Numbered from the stretch's first letter, positions 1-5,537 are shown. The stretch is DNA of 5,539 nt from Candidatus Roizmanbacteria bacterium CG22_combo_CG10-13_8_21_14_all_34_12 (GCA_002786595.1 PCTC01000043.1:1-5539); one strand, 5' to 3'. A program made the numbers and translations. Notes: generated by a model not told the origin, from the letters alone.

Positions 1-23
1 TATCAGGGCAATTTTTATATTAT

Positions 24-62
24 ACAATAACCCAATCCGACCAATACTACCAATAATCCAAT
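24..62. repeat. short degenerate CAAT/CCAAT tandem repeat
   Basis: CAAT recurs at 25, 33, 42, 51 and 59, giving steps of 8, 9, 9 and 8 bp. Three units begin CCAAT at 32, 41 and 50. The units have diverged (tails such as CCGA, ACTA, AATC), so this is a decayed minisatellite-like run and not a perfect array. No convincing gene overlaps it on either strand. I assign it no function. Confidence 0.45.
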
Positions 63-91
63 AAATGATTAAATTTTCAAATAAAATAATG

Positions 92-155
92 GTCATCTCC
101 GTGAAGACGGGGATCCAGTGCTTTTTGTCTGGATTCCCTCCTTCGAGGGAATGAC
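92..155. repeat. palindromic repeat element (MITE/REP-like), 27-bp imperfect inverted arms
   Basis: The arms are 92-118 and 129-155, with a 10-bp spacer (119-128). The left arm matches the reverse complement of the right arm at 19 of 27 positions, with identical ends (GTCAT outside, ATCCAG inside). Each arm is itself a hairpin: 95-102 pairs with 107-114 around GAAG, and 133-140 pairs perfectly with 145-152 around CTTC. The element can therefore form two 8-bp hairpins or one long stem. Elements with GTCATTCC...GGAATCCAG ends are, from general memory, scattered in many unrelated bacterial genomes. It is noticeably more GC-rich than its surroundings, which supports a mobile or repeated origin. 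It ends 46 bp before tRNA-His. Confidence 0.75.
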
Positions 156-185
156 ATTAAATCTTAATTTTAAAATTTTTTAAGC

Positions 186-191
186 TATAAT
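186..191 (+). promoter_or_regulatory. -10 box for tRNA-His
   Basis: A perfect TATAAT lies 9 nt before the tRNA 5' G. Transcription would start about 7 nt downstream of the box, leaving only a 2-4 nt 5' leader for RNase P to remove. The -35 is weak (TCTTAA at 162-167, 18 bp upstream of the box). Confidence 0.6.
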
Positions 192-200
192 ATTGTTATT

Positions 201-274
201 GGTGGCTGTAGCTCAATTGGTAGAGCGTCGCCCTGTGGAGGCGAATGTTGCGGGTTCAAATCCCGTCAGTCACC
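201..274 (+). tRNA. tRNA-His (anticodon GTG)
   Basis: A full cloverleaf can be folded. The acceptor stem GTGGCTG (202-208) pairs with CAGTCAC (267-273) with one G-T wobble. The D arm is GCTC/GAGC. The anticodon stem TCGCC/GGCGA encloses the loop CTGTGGA, giving anticodon GTG. The T arm GCGGG/CCCGT encloses the loop TTCAAAT. The extra 5' G at 201 (G-1) can pair with C274 (C73), the identity element of bacterial tRNA-His. The sequence after C73 is CA, so the CCA end is not encoded and must be added by tRNA nucleotidyltransferase. The strong -10 box at 186-191 supports transcription as a single gene. Confidence 0.96.
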
Positions 275-370
275 CATGGAAAAAAAGAAAGAAGTTTAAA
301 AAACAGGTTAATTTTACTGGTGTTCATATTTTAATAAAAATTTATACCACAATTAATTCATATTGCTAAT

Positions 371-520
371 ATGATTTTAGAATCGCCAGAAGGAACACGA
401 TCAAATGTATCTAAAAAAGAATTCCCAAAAATCCCTACAACGGTTAAGATAGGTTTTCTAAAAGAAATGCTTGTAAATAATGATAATCGTATTGCCCCCC
501 AAAAGAACTTAAAGAAGTGA
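371..520 (+). CDS. hypothetical protein, N-terminal part of a probably frameshifted gene
   Basis: This 49-residue reading frame starts at ATG 371 and ends at TGA 518-520, overlapping the GTG that opens the next frame (GTGA, 517-520). It begins MILESPEGTRS and is of mixed composition with Lys, Pro and Asn, unlike random AT-rich translation. At 495-500 there is a run of six C. A seventh C would make the frame continue as IAPPKELKEVIEYM into the following gene, so I read this as the front part of one protein with 517-945. No Shine-Dalgarno precedes the ATG, and the frame is closed by two TAA stops at 332-337. The alternative is a genuine small gene translationally coupled through GTGA. I do not recognise the family. 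Confidence 0.5.
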   Translation: MILESPEGTRSNVSKKEFPKIPTTVKIGFLKEMLVNNDNRIAPQKNLKK

Positions 521-945
521 TAGAGTACATGTCTTCCCAAGCTGCTAAAGATAAGTTTTATTTTAAAAGCGATGATGATATATTCCTTTTCGGCAGTAGA
601 CAAAAAGGTAGTTATTTATCTCTAAAAAATCTAAAAATGGCTATTGAAAATGCTTACCCAAAAATGACAACGGAATCAATAAAAAGAATTTTAGACAGAT
701 TCCCATATATGAATATGCGAGCGAAAGAGTTGAATTTGACATCAGGGCAATTAAAGCAGTTAGTAAAACAATTTCCTGAAATACCAGAATTGAAGAAAAT
801 ATTTCAAGTTCGTAATCTTGCCGCAGACTGGGACTTTGTAAGTACAAAGCCAAAAAACTATTCTGATTTGTTGATGCCATACTCCAAACCTACGACACCT
901 CTTCGTTCAGGTGGGAGGATAGATTTTCATTTCTCACCGGTATAA
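517..945 (+). CDS. hypothetical protein (C-terminal part of split gene)
   Basis: This frame encodes 142 residues from GTG 517, or 138 from ATG 529. It is open back to 487, just after a TAA at 484-486, and runs to TAA 943-945. The protein is hydrophilic, with no signal peptide or membrane segment. It has charged, probably helical stretches around residues 37-62 and 68-97, including the similar phrases ILDRFPYM and LVKQFPEIPELKKIF. The C-terminus is Pro/Gly/Ser-rich and ends in an aromatic patch (IDFHFSPV). I recognise no family or catalytic motif. The coding character continues upstream in another frame, so the original start was probably at or before 371. No ribosome-binding site precedes either candidate start. 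The product is probably cytoplasmic, but its function is unknown. Confidence 0.6.
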   Translation: MIEYMSSQAAKDKFYFKSDDDIFLFGSRQKGSYLSLKNLKMAIENAYPKMTTESIKRILDRFPYMNMRAKELNLTSGQLKQLVKQFPEIPELKKIFQVRNLAADWDFVSTKPKNYSDLLMPYSKPTTPLRSGGRIDFHFSPV

Positions 946-993
946 TTAGAAAATTAATAATAATCTTAAAATTGTCAGTAAAAAGGATGAAAA

Positions 994-1016
994 CTCAACC
1001 CAAAGGAACAGTTGAG
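994..1016 (+). other. small inverted repeat upstream of the membrane-protein gene
   Basis: CTCAAC (994-999) and GTTGAG (1011-1016) form a 6-bp stem with an 11-nt loop, directly upstream of the extended -10 box at 1019-1027. No T-run follows immediately, so it is a poor intrinsic terminator. It could be an operator half-site pair or a weak terminator of the gene ending at 945. Confidence 0.3.
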
Positions 1017-1018
1017 CT

Positions 1019-1027
1019 TGCTATACT
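1019..1027 (+). promoter_or_regulatory. extended -10 promoter, leaderless start of the membrane-protein gene
   Basis: TGCTATACT is an extended -10 element (TGnTATAnT). Only 6 nt (1028-1033) separate it from ATG 1034, so the expected transcription start falls on or next to the A of the ATG. There is no recognisable -35, which is normal for extended -10 promoters. Confidence 0.6.
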
Positions 1028-1033
1028 TTTTAT

Positions 1034-1453
1034 ATGCCAGATAAAATAATCAAGCCACTCGAAAATAAAGCTAACCAACCTTCAATACTAAAAATATTTT
1101 TTTTAGTAACTTTAATTGCCACAGGCGTTTTGTTGGACAAAATATTTTTAAAAAAATCAAAAGATAACTCCAGTATTTTAGGTAAAACTCAGGAAATAAA
1201 ATTACAAACACAGGAAAAAATTGTTAAAAAAGTTCAAGAAAGTAATCTTGTCAAAGATTCCATAAAAAAAATTGAAGAGGTCGGTGGAGTAGTCTTAGGA
1301 AAAGCAACAGATACAGTAAATAAATTAGCATCTGATGCAGGATCTTTTGTCTCCAGTGTTATCTATGATGATTCCATCGGTAAAGTAATTGATCAGGTTG
1401 ACAAACTACCAAAGGATCAGCAGGAAAAGATAAAGGCACAAATATGTAAGTAA
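1034..1453 (+). CDS. single-pass membrane protein, hypothetical
   Basis: The product is 139 residues. A short basic/polar N-terminus (1-17) is followed by one hydrophobic membrane segment (about 18-34, including FFLVTLIATGVLL). A long Lys/Gln/Ser-rich, probably helical or coiled-coil region follows (about 36-80). The remainder is mildly amphipathic with GGVVLGKATDTV (about 84-95) and ends QEKIKAQICK. There is no lipobox, and positive charges flank the membrane segment on both sides, so topology is unclear. I recognise no enzymatic motif. It could be a membrane anchor or scaffold, but that is speculation. The start is set by the extended -10 box 6 nt before ATG 1034. It has its own promoter, and a 150-bp spacer separates it from the next gene. 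Confidence 0.8.
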   Translation: MPDKIIKPLENKANQPSILKIFFLVTLIATGVLLDKIFLKKSKDNSSILGKTQEIKLQTQEKIVKKVQESNLVKDSIKKIEEVGGVVLGKATDTVNKLASDAGSFVSSVIYDDSIGKVIDQVDKLPKDQQEKIKAQICK

Positions 1454-1583
1454 TTTAAAATTTCTAATTATTAATTTCTAATCAATTTTTAATTCTTAAT
1501 TCTTAATTTTTTTAAAATTAAAAATTTGATATTTAAATTTGAATAAAAATTTAAAATTTAAAATTGAAAATTAGCTTTTAATT
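1454..1583. repeat. very AT-rich intergenic spacer with A/T inverted and direct repeats
   Basis: The stretch is almost entirely A and T and contains no gene. TTAATTTT (1503-1510) and AAAATTAA (1514-1521) form an 8-bp perfect inverted repeat around TTT. CAATTTTTAATT (1483-1494) roughly mirrors 1514-1528, giving a longer imperfect palindrome. TTTCTAAT occurs twice (1461 and 1475), and AAAATTTA-type units repeat around 1546-1563. It could terminate transcription of the upstream gene through an A-stem hairpin with a T-run. It could also act as an UP-element-like or bent-DNA region ahead of the metallo-hydrolase promoter. Confidence 0.4.
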
Positions 1584-1592
1584 TGCTATTCT
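1584..1592 (+). promoter_or_regulatory. extended -10 promoter of the metallo-hydrolase/dnaB operon
   Basis: TGCTATTCT fits an extended -10 element with one deviation from TATAAT. It lies 11 nt before ATG 1604, predicting a leader of only about 5 nt. Together with its flanks (TTTGCTATTCTTT) it closely resembles the box before ATG 1034 (CTTGCTATACTTT). Its position also argues against the in-frame TTG at 1583 as the start codon. Confidence 0.5.
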
Positions 1593-1603
1593 TTAAAACA
1601 CTT

Positions 1604-2239
1604 ATGGAAATTAAATACTTAGGTCATTCGTCGTTTTTAATTAAAACCAAAACTGCTAAGATCGTTACTGACCCTTTTGATCCCGGTATGGTCGGAATAA
1701 AATTTCCCAAAACCGAAGCTAACATTGTTGCTATTTCTCACAACCACAAAGATCATAATCAATTTAAAAACGTCTCAGGCATCAATGGAGTGGACCCTTT
1801 AACCATAGATATGCCAGGAGAATTTGAAAAACTAGGCGTTAGAATTTTTGGATTTCAATCATTTCATGATAAGACCCAGGGGAGTGAAAGAGGAGAAAAT
1901 ATTCTTTATAAATTTGAGTCAGAAGGAATTTCCGTTCTTCACTGTGGAGATTTAGGTGTAATTCCGGAAGAAAGTTTTTTGGAAACGATCGGCGAAATTG
2001 ATATCTTATTGGTTCCGGTTGGCGGAATTTACACAATTGATTCTGAAGAAGCATTTCAGCTGGTTAAAAAAGTTGAACCTGCGATTGTAATCCCCATGCA
2101 CTATGGCTCGGGTAAATTAGCTCCCGTCAGTGATTTTACAAAAAAATTTGGTTTAGATAATCTGGTTCCTTTGCCTAAACTTGTTTATAAAAAAGAAGAA
2201 ATCGAGCAGGAGATGAAGGTGGTCGTACTCGAAATTTAA
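1604..2239 (+). CDS. MBL-fold metallo-hydrolase (UlaG-like/Lactamase_B_3 type)
   Basis: This is a 211-residue cytoplasmic metallo-beta-lactamase-fold hydrolase. The N-terminus MEIKYLGHSSFLIKT is typical of the UlaG-like group. The metal site is complete: the HxHxDH motif SHNHKDH (H46, H48, D50, H51), then HCGD (H113, D116) and PMHYG (H166). H88 in SFHDKTQG is another likely active-site residue. Such proteins bind two metal ions and hydrolyse esters, phosphodiesters or lactones; the substrate cannot be told from sequence. I chose ATG 1604 over the upstream in-frame TTG 1583 because the family-like N-terminus begins there and the promoter box overlaps the TTG. The stop lies 6 bp before dnaB, so the two are probably co-transcribed. 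No Shine-Dalgarno is visible. Confidence 0.9.
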   Translation: MEIKYLGHSSFLIKTKTAKIVTDPFDPGMVGIKFPKTEANIVAISHNHKDHNQFKNVSGINGVDPLTIDMPGEFEKLGVRIFGFQSFHDKTQGSERGENILYKFESEGISVLHCGDLGVIPEESFLETIGEIDILLVPVGGIYTIDSEEAFQLVKKVEPAIVIPMHYGSGKLAPVSDFTKKFGLDNLVPLPKLVYKKEEIEQEMKVVVLEI

Positions 2240-2245
2240 ACTACT

Positions 2246-3577
2246 ATGGCTACAAATGAAAATTTCAAAACCCCTCCACACGATCTTGATGCTGAAAAAT
2301 CAGTATTAGGCGCAGTTTTAATTGATTCCAGCTCGATAAATTTGGTTGCTGAATTTTTAAAATCGGAACATTTTTATTCACGAGAACATCAATTAATCTA
2401 CATGGCTATGATAACCCTTTTTGAAAAACAACAGCCGATTGATGTAGTAACTATTCAGGACGAACTAAAAAAAACCGATTCCTTAAAACAAATCGGCGGA
2501 AAAAATTATTTATCTGACTTAATTAACGCCGTTCCAACATCAGCTTATATCGAACAATATGGTCGGATTGTCAAAAATCACTTTGTCAAAAGACGATTAA
2601 TTCAAATGTCCTCACGTTTAGTTGAAAAATCCTTTGATACAAAGGGTGACGTAAAAAAATTATTGGATGATGCCGAGACGGAAATATTTGGACTATCACA
2701 AGAACATATACACCGTGACTTTATTCAGTTGAAAGAAGTGTTGGCAGAAAGTTTTGAACGACTGGAAGAGTTTGTTAAAAAAGGATCACACCTTCGGGGT
2801 GTGTCGACGGGATTTGTTGATCTTGATAATAAATTAGCCGGAATGCAGGATTCAAACTTGTTGATATTGGCGGCTAGACCGGGAATTGGAAAAACAACTT
2901 TGGCTTTAAACATGGCCCTTAATGCTGCTACAAAAAATAAAACTCCGGTCGGTTTTTTTTCCTTAGAAATGAGCAAGGAAGAACTAGTTGACCGTCTTTT
3001 GGTTGGTCAAGCGGACATTGACGCCTGGCGGTTGAAGACAGGTAGACTTTCCGAAGATGACTATAAAAGACTAACTGAGGCGATGGGGGAACTGTCCGAA
3101 GCTCCGATTTTTATCGACGATACTCCAGGTGCTTCAATTTTGGAAATGAGAACGAAAGCTAGAAAGCTGAAAATGGAAAAAGATATTAAATTGTTAATCG
3201 TTGATTATCTTCAGTTAATTGATGCCGGAAAACGATTTGATTCCCGGGTAAATGAAGTTTCCTTCGTTTCCCAGAACTTAAAAAACTTAGCCCGTGAATT
3301 AAAAATACCGGTATTAGCGATCTCCCAACTATCCCGGGCAGTTGAACAGCGGGGGACCCGCAAGCCTCAGCTTTCAGATCTAAGAGAGAGTGGAAGCATT
3401 GAGCAGGACGCGGACGTGGTTATGTTTTTATATCTTGAACAGGAGTCTGAAGATATTCTGGACCAGAATAAAAAATTGATAAAACTTTATATTGCAAAAC
3501 ACCGCAACGGCGCCACCGGAGAAATGGATCTGATGTTTAGAGGCGACCGCGTAAAATTTTATAGTATTGAGAAGTGA
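2246..3577 (+). CDS. dnaB: replicative DNA helicase DnaB
   Basis: The 443-residue length is usual for DnaB, the hexameric 5'-3' helicase that unwinds DNA at the replication fork and recruits primase. The N-terminal domain (about 8-110) opens with the typical PPHDLDAEKSVLGAVLID and includes QPIDVVTI. A linker follows (about 111-180), then the RecA-like ATPase domain, which starts near RGVSTGFVDLD (184-194). Walker A is ARPGIGKTT (210-218, K216), followed by GFFSLEMS. Walker B is LLIVDYLQL (316-324, D320). Later come ISQLSRAVEQR and DLRESGSIEQDADVV. KHRNG (418-422) holds the arginine-finger region. There is no intein and no missing motif. It starts 6 bp after the metallo-hydrolase stop with no Shine-Dalgarno or own promoter visible, so it probably depends on the 1584-1592 promoter. 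Confidence 0.98.
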   Translation: MATNENFKTPPHDLDAEKSVLGAVLIDSSSINLVAEFLKSEHFYSREHQLIYMAMITLFEKQQPIDVVTIQDELKKTDSLKQIGGKNYLSDLINAVPTSAYIEQYGRIVKNHFVKRRLIQMSSRLVEKSFDTKGDVKKLLDDAETEIFGLSQEHIHRDFIQLKEVLAESFERLEEFVKKGSHLRGVSTGFVDLDNKLAGMQDSNLLILAARPGIGKTTLALNMALNAATKNKTPVGFFSLEMSKEELVDRLLVGQADIDAWRLKTGRLSEDDYKRLTEAMGELSEAPIFIDDTPGASILEMRTKARKLKMEKDIKLLIVDYLQLIDAGKRFDSRVNEVSFVSQNLKNLARELKIPVLAISQLSRAVEQRGTRKPQLSDLRESGSIEQDADVVMFLYLEQESEDILDQNKKLIKLYIAKHRNGATGEMDLMFRGDRVKFYSIEK

Positions 3578-3579
3578 AG

Positions 3580-3608
3580 TTGACAAAAGAAGATAGATTT
3601 TCTATAAT
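3580..3608 (+). promoter_or_regulatory. consensus sigma70 promoter of the toxin-antitoxin operon, with ATAGA repeats
   Basis: TTGACA (3580-3585), a 17-bp spacer and TATAAT (3603-3608) match the consensus exactly. Transcription should start near 3615, giving a leader of about 22 nt before ATG 3637. ATAGA (3593-3597) and TCTAT (3601-3605) form a palindrome running into the -10 box, and ATAGA recurs at 3617-3621. AAGATAGA is repeated directly at 3590 and 3614. Such sites could be where the AbrB-type antitoxin represses its own operon; this is inferred. Confidence 0.85.
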
Positions 3609-3636
3609 ATGGAAAGATAGAAATTAAGAAAAAACT

Positions 3637-3897
3637 ATGCAACAGATAATCCAGGAAGAATTTGTCAGAATCTTACCAAAAGGTCTAATCACAATCCCAA
3701 AATATTTGCGTGTTAAATTGGGCTTTGAAGATTCGAGCTTAGCCAGGATTTCAAGTGAAAAAGGAAGATTAATCATCGAACCTGTAAGGATGCTAACTTA
3801 TCCGGTGCGAAGCTATTCTGAAGTAGAAATAAAAGAATTTTTGGAAGAGGATAAAAAGGAAACAAAAGAATTAAAAAAAGCGGGCTATAAGTTATAA
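3637..3897 (+). CDS. AbrB/SpoVT/MazE-family antitoxin
   Basis: This 86-residue protein has a swapped-hairpin AbrB-type DNA-binding domain at about residues 9-51. The diagnostic phrase is RILPKGLITIPKYLRVKLGF, followed by a second strand segment ending GRLIIEPV. The charged tail (about 60-86, including EIKEFLEEDKKETKELKKAG) is probably helical and is the likely toxin-binding segment. The family binds operator DNA as a dimer and neutralises a cognate toxin. The gene lies 5 bp upstream of a PIN-domain gene, the standard antitoxin-first order, and behind its own consensus promoter. ATG 3637 is the first in-frame start after the predicted transcription start. No Shine-Dalgarno is present. Confidence 0.9.
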   Translation: MQQIIQEEFVRILPKGLITIPKYLRVKLGFEDSSLARISSEKGRLIIEPVRMLTYPVRSYSEVEIKEFLEEDKKETKELKKAGYKL

Positions 3898-3902
3898 AAA
3901 CA

Positions 3903-4334
3903 ATGAGAAAGGGTAAAAAAACTCCAACGGTATTTTTTAATGCTTCGGTAATCATTGCCGGATTTATTTCACCCGATGGTGGTTCGGCAAAACTGCTAAG
4001 GTACGTAAAAGAAAATAAAATTAAAGGAATTATCTCTGAAATTATTTACGATGAAGTGATGAGAAAAACTGCAAAGATTGGTTTATTTACCGATGAGGTG
4101 AAGCGAAAATTATATTTAATCTTTGGCGGAATTATAAAAGCACCTGATGAAAAATTAGTGAAAAAATTTAACAGTATTGTTATTGATTTAGGGGATAGCC
4201 ATGTTTTGGCTTCATCAATTGAGGCAAAAGCAAATTTTTTAGTTACCCTTGATAAAAAACATTTGCTTATTCTAGCAGGAAAAATTAAAGGCTTGAAGAT
4301 AGTTTCCCCAAAACAATTAATCGAGAGGTTTTAG
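3903..4334 (+). CDS. PIN-domain toxin (putative toxin-antitoxin ribonuclease, PIN_3-like)
   Basis: This 143-residue PIN-domain protein resembles the group annotated as toxin-antitoxin component, PIN family. PIN toxins are Mg2+-dependent ribonucleases with three or four acidic residues. Conserved acids are visible at E51 (YDEVMRK), D98 (DLGDSHVLAS) and D117 (LVTLDKKHLL). The first acidic position is Asn here (VFFNASVIIAGF, N13), followed by the typical SPDGGSAKLL. Loss of that Asp could lower activity or mark a subfamily that tolerates Asn. The frame is otherwise intact and full length. It follows the antitoxin by 5 bp, so the two are translated from one message, and it converges on the minus-strand gene 39 bp away with no clear terminator between. 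Confidence 0.88.
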   Translation: MRKGKKTPTVFFNASVIIAGFISPDGGSAKLLRYVKENKIKGIISEIIYDEVMRKTAKIGLFTDEVKRKLYLIFGGIIKAPDEKLVKKFNSIVIDLGDSHVLASSIEAKANFLVTLDKKHLLILAGKIKGLKIVSPKQLIERF

Positions 4335-4373
4335 AGGCAATAGGGCAATATTCTACAACATTGAGAAATAAAA

Positions 4374-5522
4374 TTATTTGCAGGCTTCTGCAGGACTCAA
4401 TTCAGACGGTTGTCTTGGAGGAAATTTAGTATTTTCAAAAATTTTTAAGGTAGCAATATGCGCCCTAAATCTTTCAACAAGAGAGGGGATATCGATTTTT
4501 CCATCAGCTAATTCCTCCAATAATATAAAAAAAGTATCGGTAGTCGTTGGTTTCTGACCAAATAAAAAATTGAAGTCAACTATACTTGGGTTGGAAGAGT
4601 ACGTAGATCCTAATTGTTGAAATTCATCAATTAGAGAAGGGTCTTCTCTCTTTTTTTCATCAGAATATAGATATTCTGGCATTATCCCATATTTTGGACC
4701 ACCTCTGCTAATAAGCATCTGTTGAAAAACAGATGGAAAAAATTCGTTGGGAATATCAAAAACAAAATAATCAGTAATACTTTCTTGATCAGAATAAATA
4801 ATCCTAAAACCATCCTTGCTGAAATAGCAAATTCCGGTCGCCTCACTCAAATAATTAGTATTATTAGCATTACCTATTGCTTTATGACCAAGTTCATGTG
4901 CGATTTGAGATGTTTGTGGTAATGAGCCAAACATAATCAGTGGAGCATTAAAAAAACATGCTGCTGCACCTTCACCGCAAAATATTCGTATATCATTTTT
5001 TGAAACAATTATCATCTCACTGGCTATTTCTTCAATTTGTTCACTGGAAAGTGTTATTCCAAAGCCTGTGGCAATATGAGACACTTTATTGCATAGTTCG
5101 GCTCTTTCATCAATTTCTTCTCCTTTAGGAAAAGGCAAATTAGAGCTTTCTGGGTCAGCCGGTTTTTGACCCGGTCCACAAGGTAATGGTAGTTTTTCAG
5201 CATGGACAAGCTGATTATCTGTGACTGTAATTTTTAACGGAGTAGTTTTTACAGTGACAAAAGGAAATGTTTCTGAATCAATAGTTGGATCATAAATAGT
5301 TTCGTCAATTGAATTAACAGTATAAGTCGTGATAGATGATGCTGGTAATATTATCGGTTCAACTATAGTTATTGGTTCTTGTGTTGCGGTTGCAGTCGGC
5401 GTTGCTATAGATATAGAAGGCGAACTGGCAGATAATAAGCCTAAAGCCGCGATGCTTAATAAAATAATAGCTTTGTTTCTAAAACTTGGTTTTTTTTCTT
5501 GTTGTTTTTTTACTTCCGCCAT
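4374..5522 (-). CDS. exported HELGH zinc-metalloprotease-like protein
   Basis: The 382-residue product has a basic N-terminus (KKQQEKKPSFRNK) and a hydrophobic segment at about 18-31, forming a signal peptide or membrane anchor. SIA at 38-40 is a possible signal-peptidase I site, and there is no lipobox Cys. A Thr/Ser/Pro/Ile-rich linker follows (about 41-66). The catalytic signature is QIAHELGH (206-213), with H209 and H213 as zinc ligands and E210 as catalytic base. The third ligand could be E227 (YLSEATG) or E247 (QESITDYF); the second resembles the E-x-x-x-D pattern after HExxH in several families. Six Cys (115, 144, 182, 189, 232, 381), all after the signal segment, suggest disulfides and an extracytoplasmic location. 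I cannot name a peptidase family, and the substrate is unknown. The start is supported by an extended -10 box 6 nt upstream. Confidence 0.75.
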   Translation of the reverse strand: MAEVKKQQEKKPSFRNKAIILLSIAALGLLSASSPSISIATPTATATQEPITIVEPIILPASSITTYTVNSIDETIYDPTIDSETFPFVTVKTTPLKITVTDNQLVHAEKLPLPCGPGQKPADPESSNLPFPKGEEIDERAELCNKVSHIATGFGITLSSEQIEEIASEMIIVSKNDIRIFCGEGAAACFFNAPLIMFGSLPQTSQIAHELGHKAIGNANNTNYLSEATGICYFSKDGFRIIYSDQESITDYFVFDIPNEFFPSVFQQMLISRGGPKYGIMPEYLYSDEKKREDPSLIDEFQQLGSTYSSNPSIVDFNFLFGQKPTTTDTFFILLEELADGKIDIPSLVERFRAHIATLKIFENTKFPPRQPSELSPAEACK

Positions 5523-5528
5523 TTGAAG

Positions 5529-5537
5529 ATTATATCA
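5529..5537 (-). promoter_or_regulatory. extended -10 promoter, leaderless start of the exported protease gene
   Basis: On the minus strand TGATATAAT (5537 down to 5529) is a perfect extended -10 element. Exactly 6 nt (5528-5523) separate it from the ATG at 5522, so the transcript should begin at or beside the start codon. The -35 region lies outside the window. Confidence 0.65.

Noticed and set aside
92..155. Palindromic element as a CRISPR repeat or intrinsic terminator
   Set aside because: There is a single copy with no spacers, and no T-run follows either hairpin.
276..299. Mini-ORF MEKKKEV beginning at the end of the tRNA
   Set aside because: It has only seven codons, overlaps the post-tRNA CCA position and has no promoter of its own. 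It looks like a chance ATG.
371..520. TGA recoding (TGA as Gly, as in some CPR lineages)
   Set aside because: TGA 518-520 is followed at once by an in-frame TAG, and dnaB ends naturally at TGA after a typical C-terminus. The standard code fits.
1583..1603. Upstream TTG start adding MLFFKTL to the metallo-hydrolase
   Set aside because: The extra residues precede the family-like N-terminus MEIKYLGHSSF, and the TTG overlaps the extended -10 box.
4335..4373. Duplicated GGCAATA (4336 and 4344) between the convergent genes, considered as a target duplication or terminator
   Set aside because: The two 7-bp copies lie 1 bp apart with no hairpin or T-run, so chance is sufficient.
4722..4922. Plus-strand reading frame opposite the exported protease
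   Set aside because: It has a low-complexity Ile/Asn-rich translation with no motif and lies antisense to a clearly coding frame.
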